Source: Eupeodes corollae (Eukaryota > Arthropoda > Insecta > Diptera > Syrphidae). Taken from it: a DNA stretch of 64,000 bases. Position 1 is the first letter of the stretch. The number at the start of each line of letters is the position of its first letter. Below are positions 47,326 through 56,452 of this stretch, one piece after another. Made by a program: the position numbers and the translations under genes. The notes under the pieces are model-generated. The model was not told the DNA's origin. It saw only the letters and a list, made by a program, of their open reading frames with translations, and ran no database searches. The stretch spans positions 90,153,007 to 90,217,006 of the forward strand of contig NC_079148.1 in NCBI RefSeq assembly GCF_945859685.1. The letters run 5' to 3'.

Positions 47326-50300
47326 ATGTCAGAAACAAAAGAACCCTCCCCAGAGTCCAATCAGTCACTAGAAATCGAAACAATAAAGCAACCACCAACA
47401 CCCGCACCTCGTGAATCTATTATTTCCACTGCAAAAGCTCCAACAACCTTAGCAGCAGAAGAGCCATCTCTTAATGTAAATGATTTGAAAATCTGTGATA
47501 AAGAACCTGCGGAATCAAGTAGTAGTCCTTCGAGTACGAGTACGAGTACGAACACGAGTACAAAATCAATTCTTACTAACGGAACAGGACAACCAGTGAA
47601 GACAATCTTGAAAAAGTCAGTTTCTTTCGACCCTGATGATGAGATTGTAAAAAAATTTACCTCAGGGGAAGTGATAGTCGACCAGAAGAATCCTTTTAAA
47701 AAGTCCAACGGTGTGACAAGACAGAAGAAAACTCCACCTCCGGTGCCAATTAAACGATCCACCTTAAGCACAGTGAAGTCAACACCTAAACCAACGCCCA
47801 AGGTAAAAGAAGATTCAGAATATGTGACCACTGAAGAAGTTCTGAAGCAATCAAAGTATGTTAAGACGTATATAAAAAATCCAGACAAGTACTTTGAGTA
47901 CGATCCAACTGTGTTAGCTCGAATAAAGTTCGAGGAGTTAAAAGAGCTGAACGGGACAAAACCTCCGAAAAAGGTTAAGCTTTCACAGCAAACTCAAGAA
48001 CGTTTAAGAGATTTAAAAAAGAAAAGCCCACAGTCTGCGAAGGCTTCGAAAATTCCAAACTTTAAAAAGGTTTCAAAGCCAAACTATCCTGATCTGTCGG
48101 ACATTAGAGTCAAAACTGGGACCGATCTTGAAGACTCGCTTTTCAATCCTGAAGAAGTTACAAAAAATGCTAAAAAATTTGACGAACGTGTCAAAAAATT
48201 GCAAATAAGTTCAGATGACGATTTGGAAGACATCGATGAACCATTGACAAAAAGTGATTCCAGCGAAGAAGTTAAGCTGACAAATTCAACAGTTAAGAGC
48301 AGTGTAGACCAAGTCGACAAGGCTCCGGTGTCAGTAGCAGTTAATGGTGAAGTAAAATCCTTCACAAACACCGTTAACTCTCAAGAGTTTAAGGAATTCC
48401 TCAAGAAAAAAGGATTATTGCTAACACCGAAGCGCGCAGCAGCAAAGACGAACGGTACAAAAACAAACGGGGTGATCCCAACGAGTACTGAATTAACACG
48501 AGTAGAAATTCTCATTGAAAAGCAACCTCCAATAGAACAAATTTATTCAGATCCCGATACCATAATGGAGACGCCAAAGAAAACGAAAAAACCTTCGGTG
48601 TTCCAGCGCCTTCTGCCGAACGGAATTTTTTCCTCGAAAAGGAAAACGACACCAAAAGAACAAGTTCCTATACCGCAGAGTGTTTACGGAAACATACCGA
48701 CAAGTGAAAATGGTAGCGTCGTGAAGCCCTCTCCGGCAATCAAGCGAGTTGTTCTGGAACGTCAAAGTTTCCACGGAGGCTCGGGTAACGGACTGCTTAG
48801 CAATGCTTCAGACCTTAAAAAGCAAATGGAAAGATCCCGGAAGAGCTATGCAGCTGGAGATGATCGCTCCACATCGATCTCAAGTGCCTTAACAAATAAC
48901 GATGACTTCCCCCTGCAAGATGAAAACAATGTCAGCAAGACAAAGAAAGATGAACGTTCACGGTCGGCAAGTGAGGGAACCCTGACAAAAGCCAACAGAA
49001 GTCGATCGTCTTCCAAGGAGAGACTTCATACGTCTCAGTCTAGGGACGGATTAGTGAGGTCGCGAGTTCAAAGGGCACAAATTCCTATCAGCTCTCTAAG
49101 GCCAATGCCAGCCAAGAGCCTGGAAAGGAATACCATAGACAAACATCAACAGCAACAGCAGCAGCAGCAGCAAACACCCCAGCAGGTACAACTTAGACGC
49201 TCAGTGGCTGAGCGGCAGTCACTTGTTCCGAAACGATCAGCGCCTCAGGCGAGTGACAAGAGAGTTATTTTCGGACGATCCTCTTCCATGGATAGACAAG
49301 AGATATCAAAGAGAAGTGGTTCACGGCAAAGCAACTCACTTCCAAAATCGAAGAGTGCCTCGTCTACTCCCAAAGGTATTTTAACCCCTAAGAACTCCAA
49401 GGAAAACCTACTAGATGGAGGGCCGAAGTTAACATCGACTCCAATTAGAGAAGACGCTGAGCTACGAAAAGGATCCCCACAAGTGGCAAAACCCTCTGTG
49501 TCACCCATTGAAGCCGCAACACTACAGGAACAGCAAATGATGACGGCGCCAATGCATGTGGGCCAGCAGGAATGGGTGAAACTTAGCGAAATAAAAGAGC
49601 GCACTGATCGTGAACTTTATAACAAAGTTATCCAGCAGACTCAGGGCGGAGGTGGTTTGCAAAAAATACCTATTAACGGACAGCCTTACAATCCAGAGAA
49701 CATATACGAGCGTTTACCGGCCTATCAAATCCAGGTGGGGCAGTCAATGTCGCCGCCTTATCAGCCAATCTATGCCCAGCTTGTTCCAGAAGCAAATTTG
49801 CAGAATTTTCTGAGAGGATCACAGCAACGAAACACATTTTCAGGCGCTTACAGGAACCGCAACACGAAAATAATCGACGGCAGTCCACTTATTATCCCGG
49901 AAAACCAACAGATCCAATGCATCAGGCCGGAGCTGACTACAAATCAGGTGCCACGATGTCAGAGTGTTCTTGATGAAATGATGGCTCCCAATCAGCGGGA
50001 TAAGGGTTATCGAAGTGACTCAGAGACACCGGTCGTTATGCGGCGAAAGGAACCGAGTGCACCACGCAGTGGAACCCTTACGCGCGAAGAAATTCTGCAA
50101 AAGGTCAAAGAGTTCTGCCGAAAGTCGTTGAATAAGACTCCAACTAAGTTGGGCAGCACTTCTAGCCAGACCAGCAGTCACAAGGAGCTAAACGGGAAGG
50201 TACCGAATGATATCTCTCCAGTATCCTATGTATCGGTAGAGACCCACAATCGCCCGTCGTCTAGATTAGCTGCTCCACAAGTTCCCCAACGGATGCAGAG

Positions 50301-51201
50301 TCTCCCGCCCACTGCGGCAGCAACAGTAGTACCGACAACGGTGATTCAGCCCCAAATAGGCACACCTACAACATCACCGATATATGCCCATGTGATAAAA
50401 CGTAACAGTATTCAATCAAACGTCTCAGACCAATTTGACAGTCCTCAAAGGAGAGCTTCATCTTCGGCCGACTACTACCACCACCAGCCCCGGCGGCTGT
50501 TTGCTCAATCTAGTGAAACGGACTCTGGTGTGTTCGGACGCCCAGACACAGCATCACCAGCGAGATTTGTAGTCATGGACAGTGATAAAGTGACTCCTGC
50601 GCATCTAATGAAGTACGGACAATATGGACAGGTCCAAATGCCAAGTCCGTACGGCTTTATACACGTAAAGCCCCAACAGCAACAGGGCCGTCCCCGAATG
50701 GATGGACGAGCGACGCCTCTGATTCTTGAACGTGGCAATCAGGTGGGTTCTCAAATATATTGGAGTCCCACACGAGCGCTACAGCATAGCCCACGATTAC
50801 CCGTTCAGTTGAGTCCTCGATATGCTCCACAAGCCCAACAACACCTAAGCAGACAACAAGGATTGGGAGCATTTGTAGCTCAATCTCAACAACAGCCGCA
50901 ACAGCAACAACAACAACCACAACCAAATGGAAACTTGGTGTATGTCAAGGTGCAAGATCAAATCTATCGACCGATTAACATGCGTCCAGGTTCAGCTGGC
51001 ACAATGCCACCGCTGCATCAACGTGTGCATAAAATCCCGCCACCAGCGACAATGTTACAGCCCATATCGCAACACAACCAACCGCAACCTGTAGCTGTCT
51101 ATCCCCAGATGTACGAGAGCGAAAGCGGTTCAGAGGCAGGCGAAGTGCAACGAATTATGGAGAGGCATCGAATACGTGAGTACTTTAAAAATTTAAAATA
51201 G
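47326..51201 (+). CDS. Large low-complexity protein, putative scaffold/cytoskeletal type; function unknown
   Basis: The open frame has 1,291 codons without a break and far exceeds chance in this AT-rich DNA. The ATG has a good fly context (AACA before ATG). The protein is hydrophilic, rich in Ser, Pro, Lys and Gln, with no signal peptide or membrane segment. Visible parts: Pro-rich start; ILKKSVSFDPDDE at ~94-106, which contains an RVxF-like (KSVSF) phosphatase-1 docking pattern; PPPVPIKR at ~137-144; a charged block EEVLKQSKYVKTYIKNPDKY at ~170-189, probably conserved; Ser/Arg-rich segment ~540-700; polyQ at ~606; EWVKLSEIKERTDRELYNK at ~748; REEILQKVKEFCRKSLNKTP near 918-937; GVFGRPDTASPARF near 1,070; polyQ at ~1,187; SESGSEAGEVQRIMERHR at the end. 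The family is not recognised; scaffold role is inference. A splice donor at 51,176 suggests the last eight codons may be intron, so the full protein may be longer. Confidence 0.9.
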   Translation: MSETKEPSPESNQSLEIETIKQPPTPAPRESIISTAKAPTTLAAEEPSLNVNDLKICDKEPAESSSSPSSTSTSTNTSTKSILTNGTGQPVKTILKKSVSFDPDDEIVKKFTSGEVIVDQKNPFKKSNGVTRQKKTPPPVPIKRSTLSTVKSTPKPTPKVKEDSEYVTTEEVLKQSKYVKTYIKNPDKYFEYDPTVLARIKFEELKELNGTKPPKKVKLSQQTQERLRDLKKKSPQSAKASKIPNFKKVSKPNYPDLSDIRVKTGTDLEDSLFNPEEVTKNAKKFDERVKKLQISSDDDLEDIDEPLTKSDSSEEVKLTNSTVKSSVDQVDKAPVSVAVNGEVKSFTNTVNSQEFKEFLKKKGLLLTPKRAAAKTNGTKTNGVIPTSTELTRVEILIEKQPPIEQIYSDPDTIMETPKKTKKPSVFQRLLPNGIFSSKRKTTPKEQVPIPQSVYGNIPTSENGSVVKPSPAIKRVVLERQSFHGGSGNGLLSNASDLKKQMERSRKSYAAGDDRSTSISSALTNNDDFPLQDENNVSKTKKDERSRSASEGTLTKANRSRSSSKERLHTSQSRDGLVRSRVQRAQIPISSLRPMPAKSLERNTIDKHQQQQQQQQQTPQQVQLRRSVAERQSLVPKRSAPQASDKRVIFGRSSSMDRQEISKRSGSRQSNSLPKSKSASSTPKGILTPKNSKENLLDGGPKLTSTPIREDAELRKGSPQVAKPSVSPIEAATLQEQQMMTAPMHVGQQEWVKLSEIKERTDRELYNKVIQQTQGGGGLQKIPINGQPYNPENIYERLPAYQIQVGQSMSPPYQPIYAQLVPEANLQNFLRGSQQRNTFSGAYRNRNTKIIDGSPLIIPENQQIQCIRPELTTNQVPRCQSVLDEMMAPNQRDKGYRSDSETPVVMRRKEPSAPRSGTLTREEILQKVKEFCRKSLNKTPTKLGSTSSQTSSHKELNGKVPNDISPVSYVSVETHNRPSSRLAAPQVPQRMQSLPPTAAATVVPTTVIQPQIGTPTTSPIYAHVIKRNSIQSNVSDQFDSPQRRASSSADYYHHQPRRLFAQSSETDSGVFGRPDTASPARFVVMDSDKVTPAHLMKYGQYGQVQMPSPYGFIHVKPQQQQGRPRMDGRATPLILERGNQVGSQIYWSPTRALQHSPRLPVQLSPRYAPQAQQHLSRQQGLGAFVAQSQQQPQQQQQQPQPNGNLVYVKVQDQIYRPINMRPGSAGTMPPLHQRVHKIPPPATMLQPISQHNQPQPVAVYPQMYESESGSEAGEVQRIMERHRIREYFKNLK
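49144..49176 (+). repeat. CAG/CAA repeat encoding polyQ
   Basis: Mixed CAG and CAA codons inside the host frame give nine consecutive Gln. A second Gln-rich tract is at about 50,884-50,930. Mixed codons usually make such tracts length-stable. Confidence 0.85.
51176..51181 (+). promoter_or_regulatory. Predicted 5' splice donor (GTGAGT)
   Basis: TAC|GTGAGT matches the donor consensus at six intron positions and lies in the coding frame after Ile 1,283 plus one base. If used, the exon ends at 51,175 in phase 1. If not, translation stops at 51,201 and an AATAAA lies at 51,389-51,394 as a possible poly(A) signal. Both isoforms are possible. Confidence 0.6.
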
Positions 51202-52222
51202 AACTGTAGTATGACAATATTGTATTTCGTCAGAACAATAGTTGAAACTTTAAGAAGCTTAGTTCTTTGTTACAACTTATGCCACCAAATGTTGTAACTG
51301 TCTAGACAGGGATTTTTTGTTTAAGAAAATTGAGTTTACTCAAAAATTATTTTAAATTAGTTGGAAATTTGAAATACAATTTGAAATTAATAAAAGAATT
51401 GCCCTTAAATATTTTATATCAGTTTTGAGAAGCTCTGGGAAAATATTACAAAATTTAGGGAATTTTGTTCACATGAAAAAAATTTCCTTGAAATTACAAT
51501 TTCAAAAGTTGTATGACAGTAAAGAGAACAAATTTTAGGTTGTTGTATCTGGTGTGATTATAACAGTTATAACTTATTGGAGCCACACACCAGAAAAGCT
51601 GAAGTTATCACTCAGCCTTGTATATAAAAGCTTCTTCTTCCTTTTCCGATATAAACAACACAAATTAAATATGTTAGGGGTAGGTTATAAGTCGAAAAGT
51701 TGTCGGTACCTTTTTTATGTCATTTTGGCTGGTGAATTGAATCTCTTCTCTTCGCGACACCAACGCCAATAATGCGGCATATGTTCGCCCTAAAGTTTCT
51801 GCTCATGACAGTAATGAGAAAAAACGTTTTTATATTTTATTTTATTGTTTTTTTTTTTTTTTTTTTGAGGTAAGTAGTTTAGGGTATAGTTTTATAAAAT
51901 CGCGATGCATTTATTGATTGATTAAAAAATCAAATAAGTAAAATAAGACACAGAATATACAAACTACGAGAAATTCCAGAGCACTTGAATTAAAGGTTAA
52001 GTAATATCATGTAATATTTTAATGGAATATGAAAATATCCTAAAATTTGTAAGATTTTTTGAAACAAAAGAGAAGGGAAAATGTTTGTTTCTAAAATAAA
52101 GTTCTTTAAAATGGTCTTTAGGGAAAAAATCGTTTTTCAACAGACAAATAATTTTCTTGATGGTGAACATTGTATTATGTATTAATTAATTTTTGAGTCA
52201 AGCATGCATTTTTATTAAAAAC
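51202..52222. other. 3' UTR or intron, otherwise unassigned
   Basis: No exon or transposon coding sequence is seen. A T run of about 20 lies near 51,849-51,867. Confidence 0.35.
51389..51394 (+). terminator. Candidate poly(A) signal
   Basis: AATAAA lies 188 bases past the stop codon of the host frame. In AT-rich DNA this hexamer is common, so support is weak. Confidence 0.3.
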
Positions 52223-52587
52223 TAGCGGACCCGGCAGACTTCGTCCTGTCATAATGATTTGTAAAGTGGCAGTTTTGTTCCTAACCGTGTGATGTTTGAA
52301 AGACGCGGTTGGTTGATATTTCGAAACATTATAACTATTAATCCAACCTTAAATTAAAGATTGTGGGGTGGAAATCCTAGCAAATCCAGCTAGTTTAAAA
52401 GTTCCGGTGGATAATTGACTACTTCATCTTGGTTAGTAGTGGAATCAACTGAACTTTAAAATTCAATTCATTTACATCAATGTTTTTCGTCTTTTGATTA
52501 CGTTAACTGACAAAAACTTTGAAAAAATTAATGCAGCCAGTCAATATGTCTATACGAAATTTGCCATTACCAATGTTAATGAGTTGT

Positions 52588-52997
52588 TTAGAAAATATGT
52601 TTCCAGATTGGTAATTTTGCAACTCGACACACATATGCTTCCTTAAATGAAGCAATTTGACATGTTTCCACTAATTGGAGGACTCTAGACATATGTTCAT
52701 TGATTTCATCAGCTGGCTTTGATTGTGGAATAACTGGCGATGTTTGACGAAAATCTCCTGCTAATAAAACCATTGCACCACCAAATATGATATTATTGCC
52801 TCGTAGATCTTTTAAGATTCGGTCTAAAGCCTCCAAAAAATTTGTAGGTGCCATCGTACATTCATCCCAAGCAATAAATTTACATTGCTGCAAAATCTTT
52901 GCCATTGCAGAGGCAATGTTGCAGGTTGGACTTGCATTGCTTTGCATATTTAATGGAAATTTTAGTGCTGAATGCCGAATGGGCTGTTCGACTAGGT
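52588..52997 (-). pseudogene. Helitron PIF1-like helicase fragment
   Basis: The minus strand reads RHSALKFPLN, then QQCKFIAWDECTMAPTNFLE (Walker B-type DE motif), then LLAGDFRQTSPVIPQSKPAD. These are ordered motifs of the PIF1-family helicase of Helitrons. The Walker A lysine loop, expected just upstream of HSALK, is missing, and a one-base frame slip occurs near 52,985. Only about 130 of the usual several hundred helicase residues remain. Confidence 0.85.
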
Positions 52998-53029
52998 TTT
53001 AGTTAGAAAACATTTGTAAATTGTGATTT

Positions 53030-54280
53030 TTTTGAGGTTAGGATTTTCATGCATTAGTATTTGACAGATCACGCGGGATTTTAGACATGGTGTCAAAGAG
53101 AAAGATGCTCAGTATGCTTTGACATTTCATCATGAATAGACTTACTAACGAGCAACGCTTGCAAATCATTGAATTTTATTACCAAAATCAGTGTTCGGTT
53201 CGAAATGTGTTTCGCGCTTTACGTCCGATTTATGGTCTACATAATAGACCAAGTGAGCAAACAATTAATGCGATTGTGACCAAGTTTCGCACTCAGTTTA
53301 CTTTATTGGACATTAAACCAACCACACGAATGCGTACAGTGCGTACAGAAGAGAATATTGCGTCTGTTTCTGAGAGTGTTGCTGAAGACCGTGAAATGTC
53401 GATTCGTCGCCGTTCGCAGCAATTGGAAGATTTTACGCAAAGATCTTGGTGTAAAACCGTATAAAATACAGCTCGTGCAAGAACTGAAGCCGAACGATCT
53501 GCCACAACGTCGAATTTTCAGTGAATGGGCCCTAGAAAAGTTGGCAGAAAATCCGCTTTTTTATCGACAAATTTTGTTCAGCGATGAGGCTCATCTCTGG
53601 TTGAATGGCTACGTAAATAAGCAAAATTGCCGCATTTGGAGTGAAGAGCAACCAGAAGCCGTTCAAGAACTGCCCATGCATCCCGAAAAATGCACTGTTT
53701 GGTGTGGTTTGTACGCTGGTGGAATCATTGGACCGTATTTTTTCAAAGATGCTGTTGGACGCAACGTTACGGTGAATGGCGATCGCTATCGTTCAATGCT
53801 AACAAACTTTTTGTTGCCAAAAATGGAAGAACTGAACTTGGTTGACATGTGGTTTCAACAAGATGGCGCTACATGCCACACAGCTCGCGATTCTATGGCC
53901 ATTTTGAGGGAAAACTTCGGAGAACAATTCATCTCAAGGAATGGACCGGTAAGTTGGCCACCAAGATCATGCGATTTGACGCCTTTAGACTATTTTTTGT
54001 GGGGCTACGTCAAGTCTAAAGTCTACACAAATAAGCCAGCAACTATTCCAGCTTTGGAAGACAACATTTCCGAAGAAATTCGGGCTGTTCCAGCAGAAAT
54101 GCTCGGAAAAGTTACCCAAAATTAGACTTTCCGAATGGACCACCTAAGACGCAGCCGCGGTCAACATTTAAATAAAATTATCTTCAAAAAGTAAATGTCA
54201 TGGACCAATCTAACGTTTCAAATAAAGAATCGATGAGATTTTGCAAATTTTATGTGTTTTTTTTTTTTAAAAAAGTTCTC
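53030..54280 (+). mobile_element. Tc1/mariner-superfamily element, nearly complete
   Basis: It contains a transposase with one frameshift plus flanking non-coding ends. The 3' end (taaagaatcgatgagatttt, then T run near 54,250) resembles the inverse of the end at 45,890-45,930 of the other copy. Terminal inverted repeats could not be fixed by eye, so the boundaries are approximate. It sits inside the Helitron relic and is therefore younger than it. Confidence 0.85.
53132..54125 (+). pseudogene. Tc1/mariner transposase, single frameshift
   Basis: Frame 1 (53,132-53,464) starts MNRLTNEQRLQIIEFYY, a helix-turn-helix DNA-binding start, and runs on with RPSEQTINAIVTKF. Near 53,420 the frame slips, and a second frame to 54,125 carries the DDE/D catalytic domain: LFSDEAHLWLNGYV (first Asp), FQQDGATCHTA (second Asp) and PPRSCDLTPLDYFLWG (third Asp). 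About 92 residues lie between the first and second Asp and about 36 between the second and third, so it is a D-D-D type outside the classic 34-residue mariner spacing. The role would be cut-and-paste transposition. All catalytic residues are kept; only the frameshift and probable small deletion break it. Confidence 0.9.
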
Positions 54281-54490
54281 AAGCTCTTAAATAATCACCG
54301 TTCATTAGAAAGAGAAAAGGGCTGTTTTTTCCGGAAATTATTGGAATTTTTCTCGCCGTAAAAACCATCCTTGAACTTCAACGAACATTTAAAAAAAAAA
54401 GAATTGGCCAAATTGGACAAGGCGTTGTTGAGTTATGCGGTAACCAACACATTTTGCGATTCATTTTTATGTATAAGAATTAAAGATAGG

Positions 54491-55150
54491 TATGATTTTT
54501 CGTTTTACTTAAGTAGGTATATAAAATAAATTGTGTAGCTCATGGTATTAAACAGGGGAAGACGAAGAACTTAGTACTCTCTATTTAAAATTGTTAACTA
54601 GAAACTAATTTAATATTAAAATTTCTTGTTATAAATGTTGTATTTTTTTACACAAATTAGTATTGCTAAGATGGCTAAAAACATGATTATGTAATTTGTC
54701 GCACAAAAGATCGATTGCACCAATATGGCTGTACAAATGTATGTCCTCAATTTGAATACAAAAAAGTCAACTAACATGGTTCTGTTACGTCGACCATTTT
54801 TTAAAATATGGAATATAACTTTCAGATTAAAATTCAGCAATTTTGTTTAGGGCCCAAATTGCGAAGGGATAACGAATTGGCCGGTCGTGCGCCTTCAATC
54901 GGAATTTGTCAGCAAATAATCCGTAATCTTTGTGCAGAATTCTTCTCATGCTAGAGAGAGTAAAATGTTGAGTTGTTAAGATCATACAATTCTCACTTAC
55001 TTTTTGCAGACGCGTACAGCAGACGCGATATATGAACTTAAACTTCTTTTTTCATTATGGGCTGCACAGGGCTTAGTTTCACTTTAAAAATGATTTTTTT
55101 TGAAGCGAAAGGAGACTCATTTTTCCGCAGAAGTATGAAACTGGTGGTGT
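54491..55150. other. Unassigned non-coding stretch
   Basis: No exon or transposon is recognised; weak LINE sequence may begin just before 55,150. Confidence 0.3.
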
Positions 55151-55154
55151 GTAG

Positions 55155-55895
55155 TCAGAAAAGCTTAATATAAGCGTCTCATTCCGCTTCCCTTATCATT
55201 GTAGCGCCTTGCAAGCGGAAATTTTAGCCATTAAAGAGGTTCTCTCCTGGCTAAGAGAAAACGTGATATCAAATTCTGATATCCGCATCTTCTCTGACAG
55301 TAAGGCTGCTATTAAATCTCTTGACGGTGTCTCAACCAAATCTCAAACGGCCCTCGATTGTCGATTGTCGATCGTCTCTTATGGAGATGGCGCAGCAATT
55401 TAACATTCACCTCTGTTGGGTGCCGGGCCACAGAGACATCACAGGAAATTATAGAGCCGATGAACTTGCTAAAAATGGAACCGTTATACCTATTTCACCT
55501 GATAGGGAGAAGCTAGGTATACTGTAGCTACATGTAAACTTCTGCTAAAAGAAACAGCTTTTGCGATAACAAACTCTGGGTGGCACTTGGTGTAGCCTCA
55601 AATGACTTCTGTAGGAGCTGTATGAGGAAAAAGAGGAAACAATCTCTCACCTTCTCTGCACTTGTTCTGCTCTTTCACTAAGATGCACTTGGAGACTTGG
55701 AGACTACTCTTTTGATAATCCCAGTGAACTATCTAAAAAGGATATCAAATATCTTCTTCGCTTTATAAAAAACTCAAAATATTTCGACAAGTAAAAATTA
55801 ATTGTCTATATTCATGTGGTATCAAAATGAGCCTTCTTTTGGCCTAAGTGCGTGGATTCTGAATCCACAGCCACTTTAACCTAACTTAACCTTTC
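55155..55895 (+). mobile_element. LINE 3' end with RNase H domain
   Basis: 55,160-55,390 gives ALQAEILAIKEVLSWL (catalytic Glu) and IFSDSKAAIKSL (catalytic Asp). A frame slip near 55,375 leads to LCWVPGHRDITGNYRADELA, with the last catalytic Asp and the VPGH motif of LINE-encoded RNase HI. Further on, CRSC and LLCTCSAL (~55,614-55,670) form the zinc-binding C-terminal tail, ending KNSKYFDK. The non-coding end closes with taacctaacttaacc near 55,878. The first RNase H Asp is lost. This is the type found in R1/I/LOA-like LINEs. Confidence 0.85.
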
Positions 55896-56144
55896 TATGA
55901 AACTGACTTTGAATTAAGATTTCACGAGTGAAACAGATGGCAAAATAAACTATTTAAAAAAAAGCTTCTGCGATGAATAGTGAAATATTTAAATCTTTAT
56001 CTTAAAAAAATGTATAATTGGTCCCATTTTAAATTCATCAAGTCTTTCTTATTGCGCACTTCTTTTTTAAATTATTGTATTTTTTTTAACTATCAAAATG
56101 GTACATTTTTTGCCTTGCAATTGTTCTTTTTTCTTAGCATTGTA

Positions 56145-56452
56145 TTAAGAGGCCCATAGACACCAAGCTTGTGTTCACACTTGTGTCGGTGTGCAGAAAT
56201 ATGCGCTGTGTGTGGTCTGGAGCAGACTTCGATTTTCGGTGCAAGACACGAAAAGTGTAAATTCAAAAGTTTTTGAATTTTCTGTGTCGGTGTCTTGGTT
56301 GGTGTGATGTGCATGGGGTACACGCGCACATTCAGTTGTACCTGAATAGTTCTTGATTGTCTTACGTTGCAAGTTGTTTCAATAAAAGTTTCAACGTAAC
56401 TCGTTTCGATTTGTCCTCTATTTGTGTACGACCACAAGTGTGGCCGCTTTAA
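56145..56452 (+). mobile_element. Short inverted-ended element M, copy 2 (~308 bp)
   Basis: The left end is ttaagaggcccatagacac followed by caagcttgtg. The right end is cacaagtgtggccgctttaa, its imperfect inverse. The internal sequence shares gtcggtgtgcagaaat and gagcagacttcgattttcgg with the copy at 42,954. A 137-codon minus frame across it is a by-product. Confidence 0.7.

Larger units (their letters stand above)
52223..54490 (-). mobile_element. Decayed Helitron, interrupted by a mariner
   Basis: On the minus strand the element would start near 54,490 (TCTTTAATTCTTATACA, with the expected 5' TC). It runs through non-coding sequence recalled from insect Helitrons (gaatcgcaaaatgtgttggt; gcataactcaacaacgcc; ~54,310-54,475), is interrupted by a mariner, resumes with the helicase piece at 52,997-52,588, and ends GGGTCCGCTAG at 52,223. 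A 3' CTAG followed by a host T is the Helitron rule (insertion between A and T). The Rep domain and most of the helicase are gone. Confidence 0.7.

Noticed and set aside
47361..47888. 175-codon minus-strand frame and other long minus frames under the host gene
   Set aside because: They are antisense shadows of the 1,291-codon host frame.
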